DNA of 29,175 nt. It comes from Cymbomonas tetramitiformis. Taxonomy: Eukaryota; Chlorophyta; Pyramimonadophyceae; Pyramimonadales; Pyramimonadaceae. Each line of letters begins with the position of its first letter. The first letter of the stretch is position 1. Below, in pieces: positions 9,401 through 17,407 of the stretch. A program made the position numbers and the translations under genes. The DNA lies in assembly GCA_001247695.2 (NCBI GenBank), contig LGRX02015626.1, positions 1 through 29,175 on the forward strand. The letters are read 5' to 3'. Below the pieces are notes generated by a model. That model searched no databases and was not told where the DNA came from. It was given only the letters and a program-made list of their open reading frames with translations.

Positions 9401-10934
9401 CATCCAGATGATGTTCGACGAGATGCAGGGTGCGAAGTTCTTCTCTTCGTTCGACGCGGTGGATGGCTTCTGGCAAGTACCGATGGCACCAGGGGATGTC
9501 GAGAAGACCGCCTTCACCACCCAGATGGGGTCATATGAGTGGTTGGTCATGCGCCTCATGCCGCAGGGGCTGCAGAATTCACCGTCTCAGTACCAGCGAC
9601 GGATGCAGCGGGCCTTGGACCATCTCCCATTTGTCCGGATCTTCATCGATGACGGGGTCGTCTTCAGCAACACCGCTGCAGAGCACTACGAACACGTCAA
9701 ACAACTGCTCCTGACGTGCAGGGAGAAGGGCGTCTTCCTCAAGAGGTCCAAATGCCAACTGTTAAAGAAATCCTTGCGGTTCCTTGGTCACTGTATCTCC
9801 GCGGATGGTTGCAGACCCCAACACGACAAGGTGGCTGCAGTGAGGGACTGGCCCGAACTGGAGACGGTTACCCACGTCAGGCAGTTCTTGGGCCTGGCGG
9901 GGTATTACCGCAGATTCATTCACTGCTTCTCCGAGATCGCCCAGCCCCTCACCCGGTTGACCAAGTCGGACGTACCCTGGGAGTGGGGTCCCATGCAGCA
10001 GTGGGCCTTCGAGGAGCTGAAGAAGGCCCTCACATCAGCGCCAGTGCTCGCCTTGCCCAACATTAAGGGTGCCGCAGACGGCACAGCACCTTTCGTGGTG
10101 CAGACGGATGCTAGCGGCATCGCTCTTGGGGGAGTACTGATGCAAGACAATGGAGATGGTCTTGGGCTGCGCGTGATAGCATACGAGAGCCGCCAGTTCT
10201 CAGCCGCCGAGCAGAATTATCACACCGGCGAGCGTGAGCTAGGTGCTCTACACCATTGTACCACCGTCACCTGGCGGCATTACCTCATCTTCACCAACTT
10301 CCGCATCCAGGGTGATCACCGCCCCCTTGAATGGCTGATGGAACCTGGCAGAGAGCTCAGCCGCAGACAGGCACGCTGGTACATGGATCTGGTGGAGGTG
10401 GGAGTCCCGAGAATGGAGTACATCAAGGGGGCGCTACTGCTGGTACCAGACGCCCTGTCCAGAAGACCCGACTTCAAAGACAAGGACGTTCGCGAGGGGT
10501 TGAAGGAGGCAGGAGTGATCGACCCCACCTCAGACCTGCCGAAAGACCCTCTGGCAACGCTGGAGTCTGAATGCTTCTCCAGCTCACCACCCGCGGCTCA
10601 TCCCCACTGGGCCCAGACGGTTGACTGTTGGCTCTCAGCAGTGGAAACCCTCTCCGTGGCAGAACAGGCCATGGACATGGAGGAGACCATCGCTCTCGTT
10701 AATCCGAAGCTCTATAAGGGAATGAAGGAGGATCACCTCGACTTCGACATGCCTGACTGGCCTGAAGCTGATAGCGCGAAGCCGACAGAAGCTCCACACG
10801 AACCCCCTGACCGAGCTCCACCTCAGATAAGGATAACGAGGAGTATGTCACGCGCTGGGAAAGCCTCTATCTACGACCCCAGCGCCTCCACAGTTGGCGT
10901 CACCGAAGACGCGAACGCCTACATCACGAGCTGA
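6438..10934 (+). CDS. pol: Pol part 1: protease, reverse transcriptase, RNase H
   Basis: The frame is open directly after the gag UGA, in the same frame, for 1498 codons; no ATG lies near its start, so expression by UGA readthrough is the simplest model. A 600-residue N-terminal extension of unknown role is Pro/Arg- and Ser/Thr-rich, with six 10-residue repeats (7923-8102) and two copies of SLCFTQQM. Aspartic protease: LIDSGASDNFIS at 8403-8438. Reverse transcriptase: about 9270-9810, with LRLVIDYRLLN, FSSFDAVDGFWQV and FIDD (9642-9653, in place of the usual YxDD). RNase H: QTDASG near 10104, GERELGA near 10228 and GDHRPLEWL near 10311, keeping its acidic residues. It ends at AGC-TGA-CGC. Confidence 0.9.
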   Translation: MAGDQPQTLPFEEVRSCPDDQTLSALEKRSEPVEPLRARGRRDPWGHRPHPKSVAFTSGTRLRRTYRSAGAPSLPRDDLTSHPLAESTPFDEPSLPLDDGPAYTQARIEGRRGRRVPRHRPPIMGSNRGEPRDLRPRPRVVLPLPNYQSNLADPQKRLTAWHWKRDLYSLPLEVAMQKVRRALRKSPEAAKDLVDKMWERTRSRIRSGSRSPKEHVNRANQLAERVRIAREPQDRKEGHQRIALWHLLSHDGRQQVLEPSNASSLDLYAAWRELSPAEQREAIATSSPDSSPGSRLWEKEGARRAAARSSASLCTLDTEVGTIPGTAGDVGLPGAWCSLHAVHQYKMRKLGPSPLGASPPSSSLVEPTTETTSPHHDNAPATPGGNPEGSSDCAEAEETSTPSSLCFTQQMTTVRTHEADEAPPRLDSHPIAEDPEVMEEESSVNSLCFTQQMAAAGTPEARTDHQSSHQLAHNSPTSSPQHDEDPLTHGSLTNSVATHASPTTSGTTHVSPTVSGTTHVSPTTSGTTHVSPTTSNTTHVSPTTSDTTHVSPTSSECTSAGTLLTASVDNLVSHPTEDVDLLDEEFYAACRQTLEECREASDNLLPNLKCKSIRTDGGVQWKTDIEGTLAAAHDEEGPLLLVFYATLRGHTVKVLIDSGASDNFISEQSAKRCGLTTRAGSEMRVTLADGSVKITGATAYAKFNTHTTTGTYTENALALRILPLGIQVDVILGGRWLRSHSPVTLGYEGNGSVSFLRKSRSGKIGDRVTITGCSPGKASGDRSPKGTACAGLVDEVFLTPAQLKKYLVYAETQKLRGNDDPEIQPAWLMMAEKSPDDTASAFAATAIDSENAEPAADTEDAEVSPEWTLKFQDFWGEEYKKEMTTALPNIDGLRHDPQDEANINLDPELSKKGPPCQRIYKKSAEKLRQLRERVETLMSKGYIRPSSSPYAAPCLMVPKPGNPKELRLVIDYRLLNRQTVKDKYPLPDIQMMFDEMQGAKFFSSFDAVDGFWQVPMAPGDVEKTAFTTQMGSYEWLVMRLMPQGLQNSPSQYQRRMQRALDHLPFVRIFIDDGVVFSNTAAEHYEHVKQLLLTCREKGVFLKRSKCQLLKKSLRFLGHCISADGCRPQHDKVAAVRDWPELETVTHVRQFLGLAGYYRRFIHCFSEIAQPLTRLTKSDVPWEWGPMQQWAFEELKKALTSAPVLALPNIKGAADGTAPFVVQTDASGIALGGVLMQDNGDGLGLRVIAYESRQFSAAEQNYHTGERELGALHHCTTVTWRHYLIFTNFRIQGDHRPLEWLMEPGRELSRRQARWYMDLVEVGVPRMEYIKGALLLVPDALSRRPDFKDKDVREGLKEAGVIDPTSDLPKDPLATLESECFSSSPPAAHPHWAQTVDCWLSAVETLSVAEQAMDMEETIALVNPKLYKGMKEDHLDFDMPDWPEADSAKPTEAPHEPPDRAPPQIRITRSMSRAGKASIYDPSASTVGVTEDANAYITS
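7923..8102 (+). repeat. Six tandem 30-bp coding repeats (GTTHVSPTTS)
   Basis: Six units in frame read VATHASPTTS, GTTHVSPTVS, GTTHVSPTTS twice, NTTHVSPTTS and DTTHVSPTSS. The Ser/Thr/Pro-rich decapeptide looks like a flexible linker upstream of the protease. Units differ mostly at the first residue and at silent sites, so they expanded before the last insertion. Confidence 0.9.
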
Positions 10935-10955
10935 CGCATCGGAGGCGCCCACTGA

Positions 10956-13900
10956 GAAGGTGCCAGCGAGCTCACCACCCCCGCAGCAGGCGCCCCAGCA
11001 GTCAGCTCCATCCCCGGTCCTTCACCCACAAAAACGGCAGACCCCCCAGAGGACTCACAGAATTGGCGTGTCCGAGCAGAGTACTCCTCGAAGTACGCCG
11101 AGAAGTTTGGACCCTTCGATGTGGACGCCTGTTGTGACTTTGGCGGCCGCAACAGACAGGCGGATAGATTCTGGACAGACTGCCTTTCAGAGAAATGGAG
11201 GGGCCTTCGGGTTTGGTGTAACCCTCCATATAACTCCAAGCACATTACTGTGGAGGCGATTTTGAACAAGTATATCGCAGAATGGAAGGCAGACCCAGAA
11301 AACACCTCAGCAGTCTTCGTTCTACCAGATCACCAGTCCAAGCTCCCCGCGTGGCGCAAACTTTTCAGGAAGGCCAATATGCAGATCGTGGAGATCATCC
11401 CTACTCACGATGATAAGGGCGAGCCCAACCAGTTCTTCGAGAACCCAGATGGGAAGGCCTTCGACCTTCGTTGGCCTGTTCTGATAGTACACGCCCCTCC
11501 CGCCAAACCACAGCCAGCACGCGTGAGGCATCCGCGAACAGCCCCCGCTGTGATAAGGACAGGTGAGGCAGCAGCCTTCAGAGACGCAACCTCCCAGCAG
11601 TCGGACTCAAAGTTCCTGCGTGCGTTGAAAGCGGAGTACACCCGAGAGGGGACACTTCGTTCGCTGCGGGAGAAAGTGAAGGCGGCACCACACCAATGCC
11701 TACAGGACTTCAGGCTGGTGGGTGAAGTGGTTTGGAGGACCGCAGCAGGGAGATATCAGTTGGTGCTGGGGGAGGACTCTCCACTTCGAGAAGTAGTGAT
11801 TCGTCATGCTCACGAGTCATTGTCCTCGGGTCACACTGGGCGAGACAAGACTCTGGAAAGGGTGCTGCGACGCTTCTATTGGCGTGGTGCCGCGGAAGAT
11901 GTGGGCACCTGGGTTGCATCCTGCGCGGTGTGCCAATCAGTGAGGCCGCGGGGAACTTACCCGGATGGGTTGCTAAACCCTCACAGCATCCCGAACAGGC
12001 CATGGCAGGATGTCGCGGTGGACTTCGTCACCGGCCTGCCAGTATCAGAGAGAGGTAATGACGCTTTCGTGGCCTTCACTTGCAAGCTGACGAAGATGGC
12101 CCACGTTGTGCCGATGAACTTCGGCGACAGCTCTGCGGCTGTGGTGGCCAGAATCTACTCTGACTCGGTGTGGCGCTTACATGGCGCGCCTATGAAGATT
12201 GTCTCTGATCGTGACCCGCGGTTTCAAGATGCCTTCTGGCAGGAGCTCATGAGACTGATGGGTGTGAAGGTGGCTCGTACCACGCCGTACAACCCTCGGT
12301 CTGACGGCCAGGCGGAACACAACAACAGAGTTATTGAGGACATGCTCAGGTCCTTCGTAGACGCCAATGTGGAGGACTGGGATCTGTTCACCACTAACGT
12401 GGAGTTCGCGATCAATGACTCCAGGAGTGAATCTACTGGCTTCACGCCATTTGAGCTGGTGGTCGGGTTCTCGCCGCTGTCGCAGTTGGACCTTTTCCTG
12501 GAGGCCGCACAGTCCACCGCTGGACGACGAACAGGGGGAGTAGGCACCGCACACGAAGTGGCCGTGAAATTTTCGTCGCAACTGCGGGACGCCAGACAGC
12601 GGTTGGAGCTGGCTCAACAGCGACAGCGCGAACAGTTTGATCGTAGGCACGGACAGCGGGAGTATGCTGTTGGAGATCTGGTCTGGATAGAGGCGAAACA
12701 CCTTACGGAGAAGGTGATGGATCGCTCCATCTGCAGGAAATTGACCAAGCGCTGGCATGGACCAGTCCCTGTGACCGAACGCTTCTTCAGCGATGTACAG
12801 ATGACCATGCCAGAGGCTGACAGGGGAGCTCCAGTAGCCTACCGCCTACGCCTCCCTCCCCACTGGCGGATACACGACGTGTTTGCTCAACATCGCCTCA
12901 AACCGTACACCAGCGGTCAAGATGCTTTCGCCGCACGCGATCACCTAGCAGTACCTGAAGAGGTGGTAGTGGACGGTCAGAAGGAAGCACACGTTGAGCG
13001 TATTCTTGCACGTCGGGTGCGGTCTGTTCGAGGAAAAGAGGTGGAAGAGTGGAATGTTCGCTGGACTGGCTACTCCAAAGCTCACGACCAATGGAGGACG
13101 CGTGACAAACTTGAACGCGGAGGTCCACTTCAACAGCTTCGTGAATTCGAGCAAGCGAGACTGCACATGGAAGCACAAGTTCGCGACGAAGCCACTCGGC
13201 GACGCGAGCAACGTGGCCGTCACTCCGATCAAGCCGGAATGACACTGGCCCACCTCGTCACTAATCCCTGCGATGAACTGGACCAGCTCGAACAGATGGA
13301 ATATGATACCCCTCTGCCGTGGGAACGTCAAGAGCGCGTGGAAGATGGGTCGTTGGCACTGGTGACAGAGCTGCTGGCGATACAGACGAAAGCAACCCGC
13401 ACGCCCAGGATTCTCGTACTTTTCAGCGGTACTGGCTCAGTAGAGAGAGAATTCCTAAATTGCTTTCCCTCCGCTTCAGTGGTGACCCTCGACTCCGGAC
13501 ATATCTGGCAACCCACTCATGTGTGTGACATCCTACAATGGGACTACAAACAATACCCGCCTGGATTCTTCGATGTCGTTTGGGCAAGTCCCCCCTGTAG
13601 GCAGTACAGTCAAGCGCGCACCACTGGTGGACCCCCTGACCTTCCCCAGGCTGACAAAATCGTACGACGAGCATTGCAGATCATTGACTACTTGGAGCCG
13701 AAACATTGGTTCATGGAAAACCCCAGAGGTCGTTTCCCTAACGCGCTACGGCTTCGCCCTATGATGCGCCAGCTCCCTCCTCCGCTGGTGTGTACCTACT
13801 GCATGTACGGTACGCAGTGCATGAAGCCCACCTGCATATGGACGAACTCAGCGCCACCCACGCCCCTGCTACGCTGTACTGCTTCAACACCGTGTGCGTG

Positions 13901-14060
13901 CAGATGGGCAACCGGTGCTCATCCAGAGACTGCTCAGCTTGGACCTCACCCGCAGCAGACTGGAGCGGGCCAATCCGCGAGCGTATATCCCGTGCCAGCA
14001 CTTCTGCTGCGACAACTTTTCCGACATTTACGCCTCCGCAAGACTGAAGACCCGCTTTAG
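10956..14060 (+). CDS. pol: Pol part 2: Dam-like methyltransferase, integrase, chromodomain, C5-cytosine methyltransferase
   Basis: The frame is open from the second of two UGA codons (10932, 10953), in frame with pol part 1, for 1034 codons. Domains: (1) Dam-like adenine methyltransferase, about 11080-11510, with FDVDACCD and the catalytic NPPY (11220-11231); (2) integrase, with an HHCC zinc-binding part ending CAVC near 11922, then catalytic Asp in AVDFVTG (~12020), Asp in IVSDRDPRF (~12204) and Glu in NNRVIEDML (~12333); (3) a GPY/F-like region ending HDVFAQHRLKPY (~12910); (4) chromodomain, about 12990-13121, with WNVRWTGYS; (5) C5-cytosine methyltransferase, about 13405-14050, with LFSGTGSVE, ASPPCRQYS (catalytic Cys), FMENPRGRF, KPTCIWTN and GAHPETAQ. 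Integrase inserts the element, the chromodomain probably directs it to chromatin, and the methyltransferases could mark DNA. Confidence 0.9.
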   Translation, partial: EGASELTTPAAGAPAVSSIPGPSPTKTADPPEDSQNWRVRAEYSSKYAEKFGPFDVDACCDFGGRNRQADRFWTDCLSEKWRGLRVWCNPPYNSKHITVEAILNKYIAEWKADPENTSAVFVLPDHQSKLPAWRKLFRKANMQIVEIIPTHDDKGEPNQFFENPDGKAFDLRWPVLIVHAPPAKPQPARVRHPRTAPAVIRTGEAAAFRDATSQQSDSKFLRALKAEYTREGTLRSLREKVKAAPHQCLQDFRLVGEVVWRTAAGRYQLVLGEDSPLREVVIRHAHESLSSGHTGRDKTLERVLRRFYWRGAAEDVGTWVASCAVCQSVRPRGTYPDGLLNPHSIPNRPWQDVAVDFVTGLPVSERGNDAFVAFTCKLTKMAHVVPMNFGDSSAAVVARIYSDSVWRLHGAPMKIVSDRDPRFQDAFWQELMRLMGVKVARTTPYNPRSDGQAEHNNRVIEDMLRSFVDANVEDWDLFTTNVEFAINDSRSESTGFTPFELVVGFSPLSQLDLFLEAAQSTAGRRTGGVGTAHEVAVKFSSQLRDARQRLELAQQRQREQFDRRHGQREYAVGDLVWIEAKHLTEKVMDRSICRKLTKRWHGPVPVTERFFSDVQMTMPEADRGAPVAYRLRLPPHWRIHDVFAQHRLKPYTSGQDAFAARDHLAVPEEVVVDGQKEAHVERILARRVRSVRGKEVEEWNVRWTGYSKAHDQWRTRDKLERGGPLQQLREFEQARLHMEAQVRDEATRRREQRGRHSDQAGMTLAHLVTNPCDELDQLEQMEYDTPLPWERQERVEDGSLALVTELLAIQTKATRTPRILVLFSGTGSVEREFLNCFPSASVVTLDSGHIWQPTHVCDILQWDYKQYPPGFFDVVWASPPCRQYSQARTTGGPPDLPQADKIVRRALQIIDYLEPKHWFMENPRGRFPNALRLRPMMRQLPPPLVCTYCMYGTQCMKPTCIWTNSAPPTPLLRCTASTPCACRWATGAHPETAQLGPHPQQTGAGQSASVYPVPALLLRQLFRHLRLRKTEDPL
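11080..11510 (+). other. Dam-like DNA adenine methyltransferase domain
   Basis: The region begins YSSKYAEKFGPFDVDACCD, resembling the S-adenosylmethionine-binding start of phage Dam-family enzymes (Pfam Dam type, usually LDxAA). It continues with an Arg/Ala/Asp stretch and WRGLRVWCNPPYNS, where NPPY is the amino-methyltransferase catalytic motif. It then shows FVLPDHQSKLPAWRKLF, like the strand and helix after motif IV in that family. Position between RNase H and integrase is unusual. The fold is inferred from motifs, and activity is not proven. Confidence 0.75.
13405..14050 (+). other. C5-cytosine DNA methyltransferase domain
   Basis: Motif I is VLFSGTGSVEREF, motif IV is ASPPCRQYS with the Pro-Cys catalytic pair, and motif VI is MENPRG (ENP rather than ENV). 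The later part, TYCMYGTQCMKPTCIWTN then TASTPCACRW and GAHPETAQ, matches the C-terminal pattern of the small C5-methyltransferase-like proteins found in algae, their viruses and some phages. It ends with VYPVPALLLRQLF. At about 215 residues it is short, as in that subgroup. Confidence 0.8.
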
Positions 14061-14248
14061 ATTCCAAGTGGCACCCTTCTTCGTGAAAGTGGTGCCCTGG
14101 TAGCGGCAGGCAAGCTGTGCTCGAAGAGGGACCAGAGAACCTAAGAACTGGAAACAGAAAGGAACCAGAAAACCTAAGAACTGGAACTTAGATGGGTACC
14201 TTAGCGGAGTGATCCCAGGAGGTAGACCACTCCTAAGGGGGGGAGAGT
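14061..14248 (+). other. 3' untranslated region and polypurine tract
   Basis: A direct duplication of about 30 bp, ACCAGA(G/A)AACCTAAGAACTGGAA, lies at about 14131-14186. The purine run AAGGGGGGGAGAG at 14235-14247 directly precedes the 3' LTR and is the expected plus-strand primer site. No coding sense is seen. Confidence 0.75.
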
Positions 14249-14936
14249 TGTGCCCGGAGGCACAGCGTGAGCCGATATGCCTATGCGTCCGTATGTGTGT
14301 CATCGGGGGTAATCTGGGATTGGCACGATGACAGTGAAATTGGGCTTGAAATCACGATGAGAATGAATACCAGATGTCCGGGGTATGACAGTATGACACT
14401 ATGACAGTATGACAGTATATGACACTATAGTAGTATGACAGTACTGTGGGGGGTGTCATCGTGGCACTCAGTCAGACCCTCGAAGAATGGTCGGATTCGC
14501 ATCGGGGTTGAAAAGACAATGAAATCGAATATCAGATATCAAGGTTATGACAGTATGACAGTATGACGCTATGACAGTATGACAGTATGACAGTACAGTA
14601 GTATGACAGTACTGTGGGGCAGTCATCGTGTCAGTCTGTCGGCATAACATCTGAATCGAGAATGACGAATCGGAATTAGAAATGAGATCGGATCGGGAAT
14701 TGAACGTTGAGCCGAAGTGTGACATCGGCTGTCGAGTGGTTGACCCTGCAACCTGAGTGACGAGTGAATAAGTGGAGCACTTGAGAAGTGTTTAGCCTTC
14801 AGAACTCGGAACCGAATTATCGTTTGTACCTCAATCTGGCCCTGATCCAGTATATTATAAAAATCCGAATTGTGTACCTTTGCACGTTCAATCAAAAACA
14901 TATCTCCGAGCATCTGTCGTAGTGCCCACGGGCACA
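14249..14936 (+). repeat. 3' LTR (688 nt)
   Basis: It begins TGTGCCCGGAGG after the polypurine tract and ends CCCACGGGCACA, giving TG...CA ends with an 8-bp inverted match. The last 174 nt equal the 5' remnant apart from one base. U3 contains two arrays of GTATGACA-type repeats. The bases after the LTR are GTGTG, the likely target duplication. Confidence 0.9.
14381..14630 (+). repeat. Duplicated GTATGACAGT arrays in U3
   Basis: Two related blocks (about 14381-14463 and 14545-14630) each hold several 9-10-nt GTATGACA units and close with the same sequence, GTATGACAGTACTGTGGGG, containing the palindrome CAGTACTG, followed by TCATCGTG. The ~165-bp spacing shows a larger tandem duplication. Such U3 arrays often act as enhancer sites; here that is inference. 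Confidence 0.75.
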
Positions 14937-15660
14937 GTGTGCGCACTGCGTACGGAACGCGCATATATGCTGTCACCATTTCGCAGGGTTGGTACGAGAT
15001 GCGACATAAGGACGCGCGATGATAAAACATCATCAGTATATGTGATTCGCATCAGCTTCGGCAGGACGCACGGAGTTTCGTTATACGCGCGATTGCATTC
15101 GTACACCGGCGACAACGATATTCGCTATCCGCACTAATCCGTTCAGTGCAGCGCACGCATATGACAATTTTGTTATTTGCAGATGATTTGCAAAAATCGC
15201 TCATCGACGCGCACATACGATGATTTAGCTCGTCATGAGATGCGCACCTGCTATGATTTCATCATGTGCAGGGGACGCGCGATGAGGGCGCATGATCCGT
15301 AATACATCAACATGTAGCGCGTCATTCAATATGTGTTACGCGCGCATATAGCATGCAAAAATGATGTTCGTTCAAATACTGGCAGATGTACATACAAAGG
15401 ACGCACAATATAATATCAGATGAACATTGATGCTGTGCAGTCATATGTGTATTGTACCATGCAGCGCACATTATACATGCAGCATACAGCATGAAGTATA
15501 CACCATGCAGCACACTACAACTTGCCATATTATACTGCGACATGTGCACCATTCACACTGTTATAATTATCAGATTGGTCACAAATGTTAGGCATATATG
15601 CACACATATGCACATCCAACTTGATCACGATAACAGTTGGCATGTATAAGCATATATAGC
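14937..15660. repeat. Non-coding segment, copy 1
   Basis: The segment is similar, at roughly 70% by eye, to 18061-18298 continued at 22043-22640. Shared landmarks in order are GTGTGCGCAC, TTCGCAGGGTTG, ACACCGGCGACAA, the GATGATTT..AGCTCGTCA block and CTTGATCACGATA. It is rich in ATG/CAT and CGCG words and has no coding sense. The retrotransposon 3' LTR abuts its start, so the retrotransposon inserted into this repeat. Confidence 0.6.
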
Positions 15661-15841
15661 AGTGTATCATGCAAGTATTGCAAGATTGAAAAGTAAGGAC
15701 TTATCTTGAAATCACCATATAGTTCTGTTGATCGACTTGGTGATTGTCTGTCCCGGCGCCTAACCGACCATAGGTTTGTACCCTATGGAACCGGGGGTTG
15801 ATCAAGCAATACAACTATGTTACACTGTAAGTATGCACATC
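15661..15841. other. Short spacer with hairpins
   Basis: It contains a small stem CCATAGG..CCTATGG near 15768-15787 and an AATCACC..GGTGATT pair near 15710-15757. No gene is seen. It lies downstream of the minus-strand transposase and may be its 3' region. Confidence 0.4.
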
Positions 15842-17302
15842 TTACACACATATCAGATGTTGCATCAATATATCATATAGCATACCTGCTGTGCAAGTGT
15901 AGGCTATAGGTGTAGGCCCCAGGTCTAAAGCCACATCAGTTGTATGTACACCACTGTTCAACTGTGAGATAATGTCTTGGCAAGCGTGTGCAGAATATAA
16001 TCGACGCACTGTCGCCTTCAAATAAGCTATAATTCCGAGGTCGCAAGGTTGTGCCACAGGGGTACAACTCGCTGGGACATATATGAGGTGTAACCAGGGA
16101 TACAGAGCCTTGACATGTTCTCGGAAAATCGGAGACCGCCAACCCCACCAGACATCCATAATAAAGATAGCGTGGGCATCAGGTGGCAAGTTCGCAGCAC
16201 GTTTTTTCTCTAGCAAATAAGGCACCAGTATGTGATCGACATATTCCATACTGGTGAACTCATCGCACCAGTGCGTGTCAGTAATGGCTTGGTGACCGAT
16301 GTGCTTAAGGATAACTTCAGGAACATACTCCGCATCATGAGAAAAAGTAAAATCACGCAATCTATTGGGCTCCTTATTCTTAGAGGGCTTCCCACCCTTA
16401 CCCTTCTTGTACTCAGGCCGCCTCACAGCTGATGTCTTATAAGAGCGCGCCGACTTTTTATCCAGAAATTTGGGAAGGGAATCCACAGTCCTCCCTTCCC
16501 ATACCGCTTGCAAAGGAAGTGCATCACCTGAAGCAGAGTAGCCAGTTGTAATAGTCAATTGACGTTTGTCATTGAATCCTTGGACACACTTGCCTTGATC
16601 CAGCTCGGCGGCCTCCTGTTTATTACACAGTGTCCAAGTTGTCCCTTTCATAGTCACGAAATGACATCCAGTTTGGTCCGCATTAACAACAAGTTCACGT
16701 GGAATATTGAAAACAGACACCAAGATAGCGACGCGGTGAACCATACACAGGCGTAGGACTTCCCAGTCAGCAGGTAATTTGCGAGCCTTGCCAAGAGACG
16801 ATCTTGGTCACCATTTCAAGTAGTTAAATAGTCTAGACATCCAGCTGGAAGAACACTCAAATGGCTTTGACTCCAGCAAAGATCGATGACCATCAGCGAT
16901 AATAACCAGGCAAATAGGGCGCAAGACAGTGATGGAAAAGTTCACAGCTTTCGTGCGTAATAAGGCAGAACACGCCTGTATAATACGAAGGATGGTGGCG
17001 TATGGAATCTTCGGTTTGCAACCTGCACCACGTGATTTGTCAGGGACCCTCGGCTTCAAAAGTTTACGGCCACGAGCTGGAGCTTTTGTGTTGCTGAAAC
17101 CACGCAATAAGCCTTTTGCCATATCCTCCTCATTCGCAAAGTTACCACAAGATAATATGGAATCTGAGGATCCACCTTCACAAAGAAGTTCAAGTTCTAG
17201 TTCGCGAATGTCAGGGTCATGACCGATGACATATGTGTCATACATGTCAAACGTGTCATACCTGTCAGACATGCCATACCATGTCATGTCATGTCGAGTC
17301 AT
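15842..17302 (-). pseudogene. DDE-superfamily transposase relic (jerky/pogo-like), one in-frame UGA
   Basis: One minus-strand frame runs from 17302 to 15842 and is interrupted only by TGA at 16808-16810 (TGG-TGA-CCA). The N-terminal part has a basic helix-turn-helix-like region (ARGRKLLKPRVPDKS, then GAGCKPKIPYATILRII). The TGA falls just before GKARKLPADWE, a phrase conserved in this family. The DDE core has Asp in VVNADQTGCHF, Asp in IFIMDVWWGWRS and Asp in PVAQPCDLGI. It would cut and paste its own element. The UGA is what a CGA (Arg) codon becomes by CpG deamination. CAG/GTATGC at 15886/15885 may be a splice donor near the C-terminus. The N-terminal end runs into CATGTCA repeats, so the true start is unsure. 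No terminal inverted repeats were identified. Confidence 0.8.
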
Positions 17303-17315
17303 GTCATATATTATA
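17218..17315. repeat. CATGTCA/TGTCATA short tandem repeats
   Basis: Many imperfect copies of CATGTCAT and TGTCATAC occur here, for example CATGTCATGTCATGTCG near 17281. They overlap the 5' end of the transposase frame and generate its Met/Asp/Tyr-rich start, which may therefore not be genuine protein. Confidence 0.7.
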
Positions 17316-17407
17316 ATGACAGACAGTCGTTAATACGGTCGACTATGACTGTACATGTCGTCAGATGATACGTCACATCATCTGTCATTATTCAAGGAAA
17401 GACTTGA

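Larger units (their letters stand above)
1595..14936 (+). mobile_element. Ty3/gypsy LTR retrotransposon with chromodomain and two DNA-methyltransferase domains
   Basis: Domain order is Gag with zinc knuckle, aspartic protease, reverse transcriptase, RNase H, Dam-like adenine methyltransferase, integrase, chromodomain and C5-cytosine methyltransferase. RT before integrase is the Ty3/gypsy order, and the chromodomain suggests the chromovirus group. The PBS at 1771 and polypurine tract at 14235 lie next to the two LTRs. The 5' LTR keeps only its last 174 nt, which differ from the 3' LTR by one base, indicating recent insertion or gene conversion. The bases after the 3' LTR are GTGTG; the matching upstream target duplication is lost. 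Coding capacity is broken by two CA-type shifts and one C-run shift in gag, and by UGA codons at 6435, 10932 and 10953. Confidence 0.93.

Noticed and set aside
13790..14103. Alternative frames over the C-terminal end of the cytosine methyltransferase
   Set aside because: The main frame carries the family's late motifs (KPTCIWTN, GAHPETAQ, VYPVPALL); the others show none.
14623..15033. Minus-strand frame sharing a ~55-aa stretch with 1581-1769
   Set aside because: The shared part is the LTR repeat itself read antisense, so the similarity is nucleotide identity of the LTRs, not a gene family.
15750..15800. Possible tRNA because of stem CCATAGG/CCTATGG
   Set aside because: No cloverleaf, no T-loop consensus and no matching acceptor stem could be formed.
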